Notes: generated by a model from the letters alone, not told the origin. A stretch of 64,000 nucleotides of DNA from Xylanibacter caecicola (GCF_013166515.1 NZ_JABKKJ010000005.1:118389-182388); one strand, 5' to 3'. Counted from the stretch's first letter, positions 17,738 through 26,726 are shown. Made by a program: numbers and translations.

Positions 17738-19365
17738 TGTATAAAAAGTATATTTTCGTAATTCTGCTTGCCGCCGTATCGTTCTTCATGAACAACACGG
17801 CATTACCCACAGACATAATGGAAGCTCGCAACATGGTTACCGCACGCGAGATTGCAGACGAGGGGAACTGGCTCGTACCTACAATGAACGGCACACTACG
17901 GCTGGAGAAACCGCCATTGCCCACATGGGTGGCGGCGACAGTGGAGACAGTCATGCCCGACAGTCTTGCCGCACAGCGTGCCGTCGCGGGCATAATGGGT
18001 ACAATCTGGACGATATTCTTCTTTTTATTAGTAAAAACAATAAGCAAGAATGAAGACCTGTCACTGCTCTCCGTAATAGTACTCCTGACGTGCTATCAAG
18101 TCGTGTTAATGGGACGCACGGCTACGTGGGACATTTATTGCCATGCCTTCATGACCGGCGCCATATATTTCCTTACAAAAGGTCTTATGAACGATGGCGG
18201 AAAGAAATGGTTCTGGCTTCCGGCAGCCGGGACAATGATGGGATTGTCGTTCCTGAGCAAGGGACCGGTGTCGTTTTACGCCATGCTGTTGCCCATGCTC
18301 ATAACATCGATGGCAATGCCGGGCTTCTCGCTCAAGGGCAAATGGGATGCAGCAGCTGTCATGATACTGCTCTGCATAGTGACAGGAGGTTGGTGGTACG
18401 CTTGGCTGTTCACATTTCACCATCATGAAATGACAGTCGTAATGACCAAGGAAACAGGAGCATGGACAGGACACAACGTGCGACCGTGGTGGTATTACTG
18501 GCGTTTCTTTACCGAAACAGGCATCTGGACGATTCCGGTACTTGCATCTCTTGCCATTCCATATTGGAAAAAGACGATAAAGGACGTACGTCCCTATCTG
18601 TTCTCCGTTACATGGATGGTGACCGCACTTATACTTCTCTCATTGCTGCCGGAGAAGAAAATGCGCTACCTGCTGCCCATGATGGTGCCATGTTCAATGT
18701 GTACTGCAAGCCTGCTTATGCACTTACACACTGCTGCCGACAAAGCCGGCAGGTTACTGTTCCGTGCCAACGGCATGCTTACAGCGTCTGTCACGATCTT
18801 GCTGCCTGTAATATTGTATGACACAAAGATGATTGACGAAAAGCTGCTGATAATACTCTGTCCTCTGTTCGCCATACTTGCCGTATTTATAATGCGCGAG
18901 GTGACAAAACATAACGTCATGCGCTTTGCAGCCGGTGTGGGATGTGTATTTATGCTTACGGAATGTTTCTTGCTCGGAGGAATAGGCGGACTGTTCGGTA
19001 ACAAGGATAGATACAGCATACACGAGACTCGAAAAATGAAGGCACTAAACGGCATGAGAATGTACCATCCCGCACATGAACCGCTGCGTATTGAGCTTGT
19101 ATACGAAGCCGGACGCAAGATACTGCCGCTCGACCTCGCCGACAGCAATGCCATAAAGGCACGACTACCATTCGTGCTTGTGAGCAACGGCAATGTGCAT
19201 GAGGTGATGCCTAAGGGTATTATTGACAATGTGGACACAACACGAATAGGTATTTTTGATGACAACAAACATCCTCGCGGCAACAGGCATTACACCAATG
19301 AATTTATCAACAACGTAACAATCATAAAAGAAAAAACACATCATGAACAAGACAAAGAACTATGA
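17737..19365 (+). CDS. ArnT-like polyprenyl-phosphate glycosyltransferase (GT39/GT83 type)
   Basis: A polytopic inner-membrane transferase of 542 residues, with many hydrophobic helices in the N-terminal two thirds and a periplasmic C-terminal part. The N-terminal region carries the ArnT-type pattern DIMEARNMVTAREI, then NWLVPTMNG and LEKPPLPTW (about residues 25-65). The family moves a sugar from a polyprenyl-phosphate carrier to lipid A or core sugars on the outer face of the inner membrane. Given the epimerase next to it, galacturonate is the most plausible sugar. Its ATG overlaps the epimerase stop by one base, and its 3' end overlaps the next gene by 23 bases. Confidence 0.83.
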   Translation: MYKKYIFVILLAAVSFFMNNTALPTDIMEARNMVTAREIADEGNWLVPTMNGTLRLEKPPLPTWVAATVETVMPDSLAAQRAVAGIMGTIWTIFFFLLVKTISKNEDLSLLSVIVLLTCYQVVLMGRTATWDIYCHAFMTGAIYFLTKGLMNDGGKKWFWLPAAGTMMGLSFLSKGPVSFYAMLLPMLITSMAMPGFSLKGKWDAAAVMILLCIVTGGWWYAWLFTFHHHEMTVVMTKETGAWTGHNVRPWWYYWRFFTETGIWTIPVLASLAIPYWKKTIKDVRPYLFSVTWMVTALILLSLLPEKKMRYLLPMMVPCSMCTASLLMHLHTAADKAGRLLFRANGMLTASVTILLPVILYDTKMIDEKLLIILCPLFAILAVFIMREVTKHNVMRFAAGVGCVFMLTECFLLGGIGGLFGNKDRYSIHETRKMKALNGMRMYHPAHEPLRIELVYEAGRKILPLDLADSNAIKARLPFVLVSNGNVHEVMPKGIIDNVDTTRIGIFDDNKHPRGNRHYTNEFINNVTIIKEKTHHEQDKEL

Positions 19366-20071
19366 TCTCACTATTATCATACCCATGTATAACGAATACG
19401 AGAACATGGAGAGGTTGGAAAAGAAGCTGACCGGATATATAAACAAGGCAAGAATGAAAACGTGCGTGCTGTTGGTGAACGATGGTTCCACTGACGGGAG
19501 CCTTGGTCGCATAAAGGATATATGCGAACGCAACACGGATTTCTTTTATATATCATACGACAGTAACCGTGGTCTCAGTACTGCGCTGAATGCAGGAATA
19601 GACAATACCGAGAGCCGCTATTTAGGATACATGGACGCCGACATGCAGACAGATGCGGAAGACTTTGACCTGTTGCTGCAGCACATCGGCAGCAATCAGA
19701 TTGTCACGGGCATAAGGGCAAGACGCAAGGATACGGGTTTCAAGCGCATGCAGTCGAAGATTGCAAACAGTTTCAGACGACGGATGACGGGCGACACGGC
19801 AACCGATACGGGGTGCCCGCTCAAGGTTATGTGGACCGAATATGCACGGCGCATACAGTTTTTCGACGGCATGCACCGCTTTCTGCCGGCTCTGTTCTCG
19901 CTTGAGGGAGCTAATTTCAAGGAAGTTCCGGTACGACATTATCCGCGCACGGCAGGCAAATCGAAGTATCACTTGTGGAACAGACTGAGAAAACCGTTTG
20001 CCGACTGCATTGCCTTCAGATGGATGAAAAACCGCTATATAAGATATGAGATAAACGAAAAAGAGCTATGA
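19343..20071 (+). CDS. GT2 glycosyltransferase, polyprenyl-phosphate sugar synthase type
   Basis: GT-A enzyme of 242 residues resembling dolichol-phosphate mannose synthase, ArnC and RgtE. The N-terminus has LTIIIPMYNEYENM; the metal and nucleotide sites are LVNDGSTDGS and YMDADMQTD. Unlike ArnC it has no long C-terminal membrane block, so it is probably peripheral, working with the membrane protein encoded next. It would load the nucleotide sugar on undecaprenyl phosphate at the cytoplasmic face for the ArnT-like transferase. It overlaps both neighbours (23 bases upstream, 4 bases downstream), which points to translational coupling. Confidence 0.85.
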   Translation: MNKTKNYDLTIIIPMYNEYENMERLEKKLTGYINKARMKTCVLLVNDGSTDGSLGRIKDICERNTDFFYISYDSNRGLSTALNAGIDNTESRYLGYMDADMQTDAEDFDLLLQHIGSNQIVTGIRARRKDTGFKRMQSKIANSFRRRMTGDTATDTGCPLKVMWTEYARRIQFFDGMHRFLPALFSLEGANFKEVPVRHYPRTAGKSKYHLWNRLRKPFADCIAFRWMKNRYIRYEINEKEL

Positions 20072-20727
20072 GCAACTGGTGGATGTTTGCCGTGGGTTTT
20101 CTTGCACAGGGGCTTTTCTCAGCAAGAATACTTATACAATGGATTATGTCGGAGCGTGCAAGGCGCGTGCTGTCGCCCGATGTTTTCTGGATACTGAGCC
20201 TTGTGGGCAGCATACTGCTGTATATATACGGTTGGATGCGCGATGACTTCCCGATAATACTCGGACAACTCATCTCGTACTACATATATATATGGAACCT
20301 TAACATCAAGGGTGTGTGGCAGAAAGTATGCCGCCCGGCACGCATTGGCATTGCCGCGCTCCCCGTGGCGGCATTGATGATGACCGCATCCGAGGGCACA
20401 GCGTTTGTCAGCAGGTTTCTCCACAACGGCGACGTGCCTCCCCTACTGCTGTTATTCGGCTCGGCGGGACAGATAATCCTCACTCTCCGCTTCGTCTATC
20501 AGTGGCATTATTCCTACCGTCGGCATGCTTCCGTACTGCCTGTAGGTTTCTGGATTATCAGCCTTACCGGCTCGGCAATAATTGTCACATACGGCATTGT
20601 GCGCTCAGACCCGGTACTGATACTCGGACAGTCTGTAGGACTTGTGGCATACATACGCAACATCATGCTTCATCAAAAAAGCCGTGCCGCAGGACTTAAA
20701 AGATGTAAAAGACCTCATAAACACTGA
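20068..20727 (+). CDS. Membrane protein with two LAB_N (lipid A biosynthesis N-terminal) repeats
   Basis: A 219-residue polytopic protein made of two copies of the LAB_N domain. Copy one (about residues 8-80) holds GLFSARILIQWIMSERARR and FWILSLVGSILLYIYGW. Copy two (about 128-205) holds ILTLRFVYQWHYSYRR and FWIISLTGSAIIVTYG. Each copy ends in a DP/DFxxILGQ segment. LAB_N was named from the N-terminus of some LpxB proteins and occurs next to polyprenyl glycosyltransferases. A flippase-like or anchoring role (in place of ArnE/ArnF) is inferred from position only. It starts within an ATGA overlap with the GT2 gene. Confidence 0.8.
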   Translation: MSNWWMFAVGFLAQGLFSARILIQWIMSERARRVLSPDVFWILSLVGSILLYIYGWMRDDFPIILGQLISYYIYIWNLNIKGVWQKVCRPARIGIAALPVAALMMTASEGTAFVSRFLHNGDVPPLLLLFGSAGQIILTLRFVYQWHYSYRRHASVLPVGFWIISLTGSAIIVTYGIVRSDPVLILGQSVGLVAYIRNIMLHQKSRAAGLKRCKRPHKH

Positions 20728-20761
20728 TTTTTACCGTTTTATAATAATACATATACCAACT

Positions 20762-21436
20762 ATGAAGATACTTATAGTAGAGGACGAGAAACAACTTTCA
20801 GACAACATTGTCAAATTCCTTGCCGCCGACAACTATCTTTGCGAACAGACTTTCACCGCAAGCGACGCACTGATGCGCGTAAGTGTATACGATTACGACT
20901 GTGTACTCCTTGACCTTATGCTGCCCGACGGTAGCGGACTGGATGTGCTTCGCAGGCTGAAAAAGCGCAAGCCCGACACCGGGGTGATAATAGTTTCAGC
21001 AAAAGACAGCATCGATGACAAGATTGAAGGGCTGCAGATAGGCGCTGACGACTACATATCAAAGCCATACAACCTGTCAGAACTGAAAATAAGGATTTTT
21101 GCACTGATGCGGCGCAGATATTCAAAGGGTAACAACCGACTGGTGAGCAGCAACGTAGAGGTGGACATGCAAAGTAAGACTGTGATCGTTGATGGACAGG
21201 CGGTAATGCTCACAAAAACGGAATACGATCTGTTGGTGTTCATGATATGCAACCGTAACAAGGTTGTATCGAAAACTGCAATAGCCGAACATATCGTCGG
21301 TGAGATTGCCGACCTTATGGACAACTTCAACGTTGTGTTCACTCACATAAAGAACTTGAAGAAGAAGCTGGAAGCCACAGGATGCCGGGACAGGATTAAG
21401 ACGCTCTACGGCACAGGATATAAATGGATTGAATAA
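20762..21436 (+). CDS. OmpR/PhoB-family response regulator
   Basis: Two-domain regulator of 224 residues. The receiver domain has the acidic pocket IVEDE, the phosphoacceptor in LLDLMLPDGSG (near residue 53), a Ser switch in IIVSAKDS and the conserved Lys in YISKPYNLSEL. A winged-helix DNA-binding domain follows (LTKTEYDLLVFMI to TLYGTGYKWIE). The frame is open 40 codons further upstream, but MKILIVEDE at 20762 is the family start. It lies 34 bases after the LAB_N gene and 3 bases before the kinase, so it is probably part of the same transcript. Confidence 0.92.
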   Translation: MKILIVEDEKQLSDNIVKFLAADNYLCEQTFTASDALMRVSVYDYDCVLLDLMLPDGSGLDVLRRLKKRKPDTGVIIVSAKDSIDDKIEGLQIGADDYISKPYNLSELKIRIFALMRRRYSKGNNRLVSSNVEVDMQSKTVIVDGQAVMLTKTEYDLLVFMICNRNKVVSKTAIAEHIVGEIADLMDNFNVVFTHIKNLKKKLEATGCRDRIKTLYGTGYKWIE

Positions 21437-21439
21437 ACA

Positions 21440-22546
21440 ATGAAAGAAACTCTCCTAAAAAAAACAATGAAACACCTGTCGCTGACACTGGCGGCAGTAA
21501 TGCTGCTATGCGCTCCCGTGTTCTATTTCCTAACTACGCGTTTCTACGCCGAAGACCTCATAGACGTTGTGGAAGACTACCGCATGACGGGAAAGATTGA
21601 AGACGATCTCGACCTGGAACAGGATGTTATCGAGGGAATGATGCTTCAGTACATTCTCATTGCATCGGTGATAAGCGTAACGGTGTTCTTTACCACAAGA
21701 CGGCTTACAAAACGGCTGTGGAAAACATTTGACGATACGCTCGGAAAAATCGAACACTTTAAATTGGGTAAAGACAAAATACCGGAATTCGCCCACACGG
21801 ACATCAGAGAATTTGCAAGACTTAACGAAACACTCGCAAAACTGCTGCACCGCAACATAGATAGTTATAAGATACAGAAAGAATTTACCGAGAACGCATC
21901 ACACGAACTGCAAACCCCGATAGCCATAATACGTGCCGATCTGGACATGCTTCTTCAAGAAGATCTAAATGCCAGAGAGCTGAAGATTGTGGACAACATG
22001 TATGACGTGACACGAAGACTTGAGCAATTGAACCACAGCCTGCTGCTACTTGCAAAAATAGAAAACAGTCAGTATGAGGAAAAAGAACACATCGTTCTTC
22101 ATGACTTCATACAAATGCTCTTACCGGAATATGCAAAAATATACACTAACAGCATAACGCTGACAAGCTGCAACGGCCTTGATATAAGCGCAAACAAGGC
22201 TCTGTTGGAGACTCTTGTGAACAACCTCGCCATAAATGCGCTGCGTAACACTACGGCAGGAATACCAGTGGAAATGAGTATCAACAGAAAGACACTTTCA
22301 ATAAGCAACATGTCGGAAACCGGCGGACTTGACCGCAAGACTCTTTTCAGCCGATTCAACAACCGCACGTGCAACAAAAGCGGCAACGGTCTGGGACTTG
22401 CAATCGTAAAACAGATATGCGACTACTACGGTTGGGACATAACATATACATACGATAAGGGACGCCACACATTCACAGTAGCATTCGGACAGGATACAAA
22501 TAAAAAAGCCCTTACCTGTGATAAAGGCAAGGGATTTCGTTTATGA
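21440..22546 (+). CDS. Sensor histidine kinase of the envelope operon
   Basis: Membrane kinase of 368 residues: a helix near residues 12-32, a short acidic extracytoplasmic segment (about 33-67: YAEDLIDVVEDY...DDLDLEQDVIEG), a second helix (about 68-86), a linker, and a HisKA domain with ENASHELQTPIAIIRADL. The ATPase domain has NNLAINALRNT and GNGLGLAIVKQ; the G1 box is weak (LSISNMSETGG). The small acidic sensor loop recalls PmrB/PhoQ-type kinases that read cations or peptides; that is inference. The last 15 codons overlap a terminator acting on the opposite strand. Confidence 0.9.
   Translation: MKETLLKKTMKHLSLTLAAVMLLCAPVFYFLTTRFYAEDLIDVVEDYRMTGKIEDDLDLEQDVIEGMMLQYILIASVISVTVFFTTRRLTKRLWKTFDDTLGKIEHFKLGKDKIPEFAHTDIREFARLNETLAKLLHRNIDSYKIQKEFTENASHELQTPIAIIRADLDMLLQEDLNARELKIVDNMYDVTRRLEQLNHSLLLLAKIENSQYEEKEHIVLHDFIQMLLPEYAKIYTNSITLTSCNGLDISANKALLETLVNNLAINALRNTTAGIPVEMSINRKTLSISNMSETGGLDRKTLFSRFNNRTCNKSGNGLGLAIVKQICDYYGWDITYTYDKGRHTFTVAFGQDTNKKALTCDKGKGFRL
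22502..22533 (-). terminator. Terminator of the minus-strand barrel gene, inside the kinase 3' end
   Basis: On the minus strand CCCTTGCCT pairs with AGGTAAGGG (one mismatch; 22509-22533) and is followed by six T residues (22507-22502). It ends transcription from the gene at 22561. Confidence 0.75.
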
Positions 22547-22560
22547 TTGTCTGAATGTTA

Positions 22561-23175
22561 TCAGAAATAGTATGCGGCATAAATCTGCCATGCACTGTTA
22601 CGTCCCTTGATGACATGCTTCACGCCGTCGGTAAACGTAACCTCACCCGTCTTTCCGCAGGCGATATTATAGTTGGCACCAACTTCGATGTGCTTTATAA
22701 GTGACACACCTGCACCAAGATTTATGCTGAAAGTGGACTTCTTGAGCTGCCATGTAGCCTCGTCGAATATCTTCTTGTCCTTGTCGCCAACGTTGAAGCC
22801 GAACTGCGGACCGGCAGCGAAGTAAACACTTGCCAGACTTCCAAGTCCTATACCGTAACGCAAGTTTATCGGAATGTTTATTGCCTGCTGCTTCAGCGTC
22901 TCCTTACCGTCGTTCTCCTCGGCAGCACTGACCTTAGCAGAGCGCTGGTCATAGAGTGCCGCAATATCCACTCCAAGTCCTGTAAGGGGAAGAGACACCT
23001 TAAGGGTCGGACCGATGAAGAATCCTGTCTGGTTTGAAGAGTCGAACACTTTCTTGTCTATAGACATGTCCGAGATGTTAAGACCGCCCTTTACACCAAG
23101 CTTTACCTGTGCATTTGAAGGCATTGCCACGCACATCATCGCAACGGCAAATACCAAGCTTAATACTTTTCTCAT
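22561..23175 (-). CDS. PorT-like small outer-membrane beta-barrel protein
   Basis: Secreted 204-residue barrel protein (OMP_b-brl_2 / PorT-like group). The signal peptide ends at PSNAQ. The mature part opens with VKLGVKGGLNISDM, common in this family, runs through alternating aromatic strands and ends WQIYAAYYF, with a terminal Phe expected for outer-membrane insertion. It lies 112 bases after gldN on the same strand. PorT itself is a T9SS accessory protein, but this broad family has many members, so a secretion role is only suggested by position. Confidence 0.75.
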   Translation of the reverse strand: MRKVLSLVFAVAMMCVAMPSNAQVKLGVKGGLNISDMSIDKKVFDSSNQTGFFIGPTLKVSLPLTGLGVDIAALYDQRSAKVSAAEENDGKETLKQQAINIPINLRYGIGLGSLASVYFAAGPQFGFNVGDKDKKIFDEATWQLKKSTFSINLGAGVSLIKHIEVGANYNIACGKTGEVTFTDGVKHVIKGRNSAWQIYAAYYF

Positions 23176-23249
23176 ATCTTTTTGATTTATTGTTATCTTA
23201 TCGGAGAGCTCCGAGGTCTCTGAGAGCTCCGAGCCCTCAGAGTTCTCAG

Positions 23250-23282
23250 TTATCCCAAAGCCCTTCGAGGGCTTTGGGATAA
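23250..23282 (-). terminator. Perfect hairpin after gldN
   Basis: TTATCCCAAAGCCCT (23250-23264) and its exact complement (23268-23282) enclose a three-base loop, six bases beyond the gldN stop. No T-run follows, so it may be a processing or attenuation structure rather than a full terminator. A second set of GAGAGCTCCGAG-type palindromes lies at 23203-23249. Confidence 0.55.
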
Positions 23283-23287
23283 CCCCA

Positions 23288-24328
23288 TTAATGCCTCTGT
23301 CTTCTCACCGACACCCTTGCTGCAGACGAGCCGCCTCCACGTGACGAAGATTTTCCGGAACTCTTCTTGACAGTCGAAGATGTTCCGCCTGCACGGCGGT
23401 TTCTGTTGGTACGCGCCTTCTTGCCCTTGACGTTGATGTTTGCCTTGGCAATGCTGTCGAGAGAATCCTTGCGCGCCTGGTCGCCCCAAATGTTCTTTTC
23501 GAACGCTTCCAGCTCACCTTCAATCCTCTTCTGCTCCTTGGTAAGCGCAGAGTCGGTCTCACAATACTGTCGCAAGGTCTTTCCGAGCATGTTTGTGGTC
23601 TTATATATCTTGCCCTTGTACATGTTCTTCGTGAAATAATCATCCACGCTCATCGTAGCGGCATTGTTGAGATTGCTCGTCATTATAATCTGTTTGCTCA
23701 GATACGGGGCTATGTCGTCATACCTTATCCAAAACAGCGGGTACGACTGCGAGACATCACCGAAGTCGTCGTCGCGCGTCATTATCGGACAAAGGGCAAC
23801 GACCTTGGTATGGAACGTAGATGTTGCCTGGTCGTAATATGCGCTCTCCTTTATATAATACGACTTCACCTCGCGCGACGGTATATCGCTGTTGTCGATG
23901 CGCACACGACCGTTGACCCTCTCATAAAAGATATGATAGTTGTCGAGAAAAGCCAGAAGCTTGACCCTTGCCGAGTCGGTGAACACCTCGTTACCGTCCA
24001 AACGATACTCGTAAGCCTTCACGGCACCGCGCATCACCAGCCTGAATATATATGTAAACAGGTTCATCTGCGAGCCGACGGGTTCTACCGGATAGTAAAG
24101 TCCGGCGTTGGCATCGTCGTTCAGGTTCAGTTCACGGTAGATGTCGCGCCTCCAGACAACGTCCTCGGACATGGGCGCCGCCGTGGGGAAAGCTATCTGC
24201 GCACGCGTGGTCAGCGTCTGTGCAGACGTCTGTTTTTTCTGCTGCTGTTCCCTCCTGCGTGCCGCCGGCTGGGCGGAGAGAGTCTCGGCGAGGCAAGCCA
24301 CCAATAGTATGAACAATATTCTTTTCAT
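23288..24328 (-). CDS. gldN: Type IX secretion/gliding protein GldN (PorN)
   Basis: Periplasmic T9SS component, 346 residues, that forms the ring with GldK under the outer membrane. The signal peptide ends at LSAQP. The conserved core includes VVWRRDIYRELNL, NAGLYYPVEP, LFTYIFRLV, WIRYDDIAPYLSKQI and SVDDYFTKNMYKG. The C-terminal about 50 residues form a strongly basic Ser/Arg/Lys/Gly tail (GKKARTNRNRRAGG onward). It is the last gene of the porP-gldKLMN operon, 51 bases after gldM. Confidence 0.93.
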   Translation of the reverse strand: MKRILFILLVACLAETLSAQPAARRREQQQKKQTSAQTLTTRAQIAFPTAAPMSEDVVWRRDIYRELNLNDDANAGLYYPVEPVGSQMNLFTYIFRLVMRGAVKAYEYRLDGNEVFTDSARVKLLAFLDNYHIFYERVNGRVRIDNSDIPSREVKSYYIKESAYYDQATSTFHTKVVALCPIMTRDDDFGDVSQSYPLFWIRYDDIAPYLSKQIIMTSNLNNAATMSVDDYFTKNMYKGKIYKTTNMLGKTLRQYCETDSALTKEQKRIEGELEAFEKNIWGDQARKDSLDSIAKANINVKGKKARTNRNRRAGGTSSTVKKSSGKSSSRGGGSSAARVSVRRQRH

Positions 24329-24379
24329 ATATCTGTATTATTTCTTTGTTATCTTTTCTTATCCGTTCAAGCGCAAAAC

Positions 24380-25930
24380 CTATTTTACGATGACCTCCAT
24401 CGATGCAGGCAGATTGCGCGTGATGCCATCAGGTCCCACCGCTGAGATGCGCGTTATATAGAAACGCTTGTTGCGTGACAGCCCACGGAAGGCATCACGC
24501 TGCCTTTGCGAGAACGATGCTCCGGCAGATGCCATCGGTACGGCGTTTCCCATATTGTCGAAGAACACGGTCTCAAAGCCGGTCACACGGAACTCTATAT
24601 CAAGCAGTCCGTCGTCTATCGCAGCCTTTATGCCGCCTGCCGACATGAGCGATGCCTTAGCCATGCCACCGCCGCGGAAGCGGTTGTCGCCAAGGGCGAT
24701 GTATGCCGTCGGGTCGGGAAGCTTGCGCACGTGGAAAGTGAACTGTCCCATTTGCTTCGGACTGCCGGTCTGTAAAGACGACACTGTAATGGTGACGTCC
24801 TTGCCCACCGCCGCCGGACGCGCTATGTATTTGCCCGGTCCTACGGGCTGCAGAGTGCCGCCGCTCATCGTCGCCGATACTTTGTTGAGCGGAACGCCGG
24901 GAATGCTGACGCTCATCGGGTTGCTGTAACCTGCGTAGAGCACGTTCATAAGGTCGGCGGAAACCGTCGCACTGGGGTCAACCACCGTATACTTCTGCGA
25001 GAAGTCGCGACGTATCACGTCGCCCCTGCCGTTCTGCATGGTGATATATCCCGTAAGGTTGAAGTCGCCGGTGCGTCCTGCGATGAACTCGTATGTGTTG
25101 TTCTTCAGATTCATCTGTCTGCCACCGATGTATATCTGCGGTGTCTGCGTGGTGTCCACGGCAGCCATCACAATCTGTGCGGAGAACTTGTCGCCACGCA
25201 CCACGGTCTGCGCGTTCGGTATGACGAATGCACTGAGCTTGTTGACGCGGATGTCCTTCATGTCAATGTTCGACACGAGAGTGTGCAACACTTCTCCCTC
25301 GGCATAGCGTATGTCGCTCTGTAGTTTGGACAGCAATGTCACTGCAGCAGCCACGGGCATATCCTCGAACATGTATTCCTGCCAGTTCTTTCCCATGGTA
25401 ACGGCGTTCTTTGGCAGTTCCGTGGTGAGGTTGCTGCTTATCACGGAGCGCTGATGCTCGTCGGTAATCATGGAAAGTATGCGGTTGCGGAAAGAGTTTA
25501 TCATGTTGTAAAGGGTCTTGCCCTTGCCCGTTCCGGGTGCAAGCATCACCTGGCTTGCCGCTTCAAGGTCGTCTTTCCGCTTTATGTTGTCTATGTCGCC
25601 GTGTGCCCCGTCCGCCTCCATGACGATTTCGACTTTTAACTGCTGTACGAAGTCGTATAGCGAGTCGCTCGTGCTCTTCACCTCGGTAGCCTTGGCGAAC
25701 CATGCGCGAACTTTCTCGGGATTTGACTTCATCTGTGCTTCAAAGCCGTCGTATATGGAGCGGTTTTCCTTTGTAGAGTTCGCCGTGGTGCGCCTCAGGC
25801 TCTCTTCAACGATGGAGAATCCGTCGAGCACCTCGGTGGAGACGTTCAGCGCAAGCATCGCCATGAGGACGACGTACATGAGGTTGATCATCTTCTGGCG
25901 CGGGGAAACCGGTCTTTTCTTTATAGCCAT
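24380..25930 (-). CDS. gldM: Type IX secretion motor protein GldM (PorM)
   Basis: Single-pass inner-membrane protein of 516 residues with a long periplasmic part. With GldL it forms the proton-driven motor of the T9SS. The N-terminal cytoplasmic segment and helix read KRPVSPRQKMINLMYVVLM and AMLALNVSTEVLDGFSIVEE. The periplasmic region follows the usual order of a helical domain and beta domains (PNAQTVVRGDKFSAQIV, then IPGVPLNKVSATMSGG, and RVTGFETVFFDNMGN). It starts 13 bases after gldL. Confidence 0.95.
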   Translation of the reverse strand: MAIKKRPVSPRQKMINLMYVVLMAMLALNVSTEVLDGFSIVEESLRRTTANSTKENRSIYDGFEAQMKSNPEKVRAWFAKATEVKSTSDSLYDFVQQLKVEIVMEADGAHGDIDNIKRKDDLEAASQVMLAPGTGKGKTLYNMINSFRNRILSMITDEHQRSVISSNLTTELPKNAVTMGKNWQEYMFEDMPVAAAVTLLSKLQSDIRYAEGEVLHTLVSNIDMKDIRVNKLSAFVIPNAQTVVRGDKFSAQIVMAAVDTTQTPQIYIGGRQMNLKNNTYEFIAGRTGDFNLTGYITMQNGRGDVIRRDFSQKYTVVDPSATVSADLMNVLYAGYSNPMSVSIPGVPLNKVSATMSGGTLQPVGPGKYIARPAAVGKDVTITVSSLQTGSPKQMGQFTFHVRKLPDPTAYIALGDNRFRGGGMAKASLMSAGGIKAAIDDGLLDIEFRVTGFETVFFDNMGNAVPMASAGASFSQRQRDAFRGLSRNKRFYITRISAVGPDGITRNLPASMEVIVK

Positions 25931-25943
25931 ACGTTCTTAAGTT

Positions 25944-26726
25944 CTATTCTTTTATTGGTGCGGCAGCCCTCATGTTTACGGTCATCGCCTCTATCATGCG
26001 TGCGTAAATGCCGTTGAGCTGCTCTATCTGTGCCGCCATCTTGCGCGACTGCTCGTTTATCTCGTCGATGGTGCCTATCTGCGAGCTTGCGCTCTTAAGC
26101 TGCATCTCGTAGACCTTGCATATTCCGGTGAGCGTGCGGTTGAGGTTTTCCATTTCCTCCGAGTCGCGTGTGAGGCGTGCGCTCTGCTCCGATACCTTGG
26201 CGAGCATGTCCGTCAGCTTGCGAAGCTCGTCGACATAATTGCTTGTCGCCTCTTCCATCTCGGGTGCCTGCTGTTGCTGTGCGGCAAGCCACGATGCGGC
26301 GTCGGCTGGAATAACCGTACCGTCGGCAGATGCTGCCGTCTGACCGCCGAAGACGATGTTTCCGCCTTGTACAAATCCTGCGGCTGCCATTCCGGGGAGC
26401 TGTTCCTGCATGTCTTCCGCCGTCTCCTCTTCCGTTTCAAGCTCTTCCTCTTCGTCCTCGCCCACATGTGTAGGTATATCCTTGCCTATCGCCGTCTTGT
26501 CGAAGGGACGGTCGAACGCCGAGATGAAGAACACTATCACCTCCGTACCCATACCGAGATAGAGCATGAGGTTCGCTCCCGGCAGGTGAGTGAGTTTGAA
26601 CAATGTTCCGAGGATCACGATTGATGCTCCCCAACTGTATGCGTAGTTGAGGAAAGTCTGCCCGGGCACGCTGTCGAGCCATTTCTGCAGGCGGTAGACA
26701 ACGTTGTATCTGCTGTATTCTGTCAT
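25944..26726 (-). CDS. gldL: Type IX secretion motor protein GldL (PorL)
   Basis: Inner-membrane partner of GldM, 260 residues. Two helices lie near the N-terminus (YAYSWGASIVILGTLFKLTH and LMLYLGMGTEVIVFFISAF), the second with the conserved Glu of the proton path. The long cytoplasmic C-terminus is Glu-rich at 88-110 and then coiled-coil-like (SNYVDELRKLTDMLAKV onward). It starts within an ATGA overlap with gldK, so the two are translationally coupled. Confidence 0.95.
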   Translation of the reverse strand: MTEYSRYNVVYRLQKWLDSVPGQTFLNYAYSWGASIVILGTLFKLTHLPGANLMLYLGMGTEVIVFFISAFDRPFDKTAIGKDIPTHVGEDEEEELETEEETAEDMQEQLPGMAAAGFVQGGNIVFGGQTAASADGTVIPADAASWLAAQQQQAPEMEEATSNYVDELRKLTDMLAKVSEQSARLTRDSEEMENLNRTLTGICKVYEMQLKSASSQIGTIDEINEQSRKMAAQIEQLNGIYARMIEAMTVNMRAAAPIKE

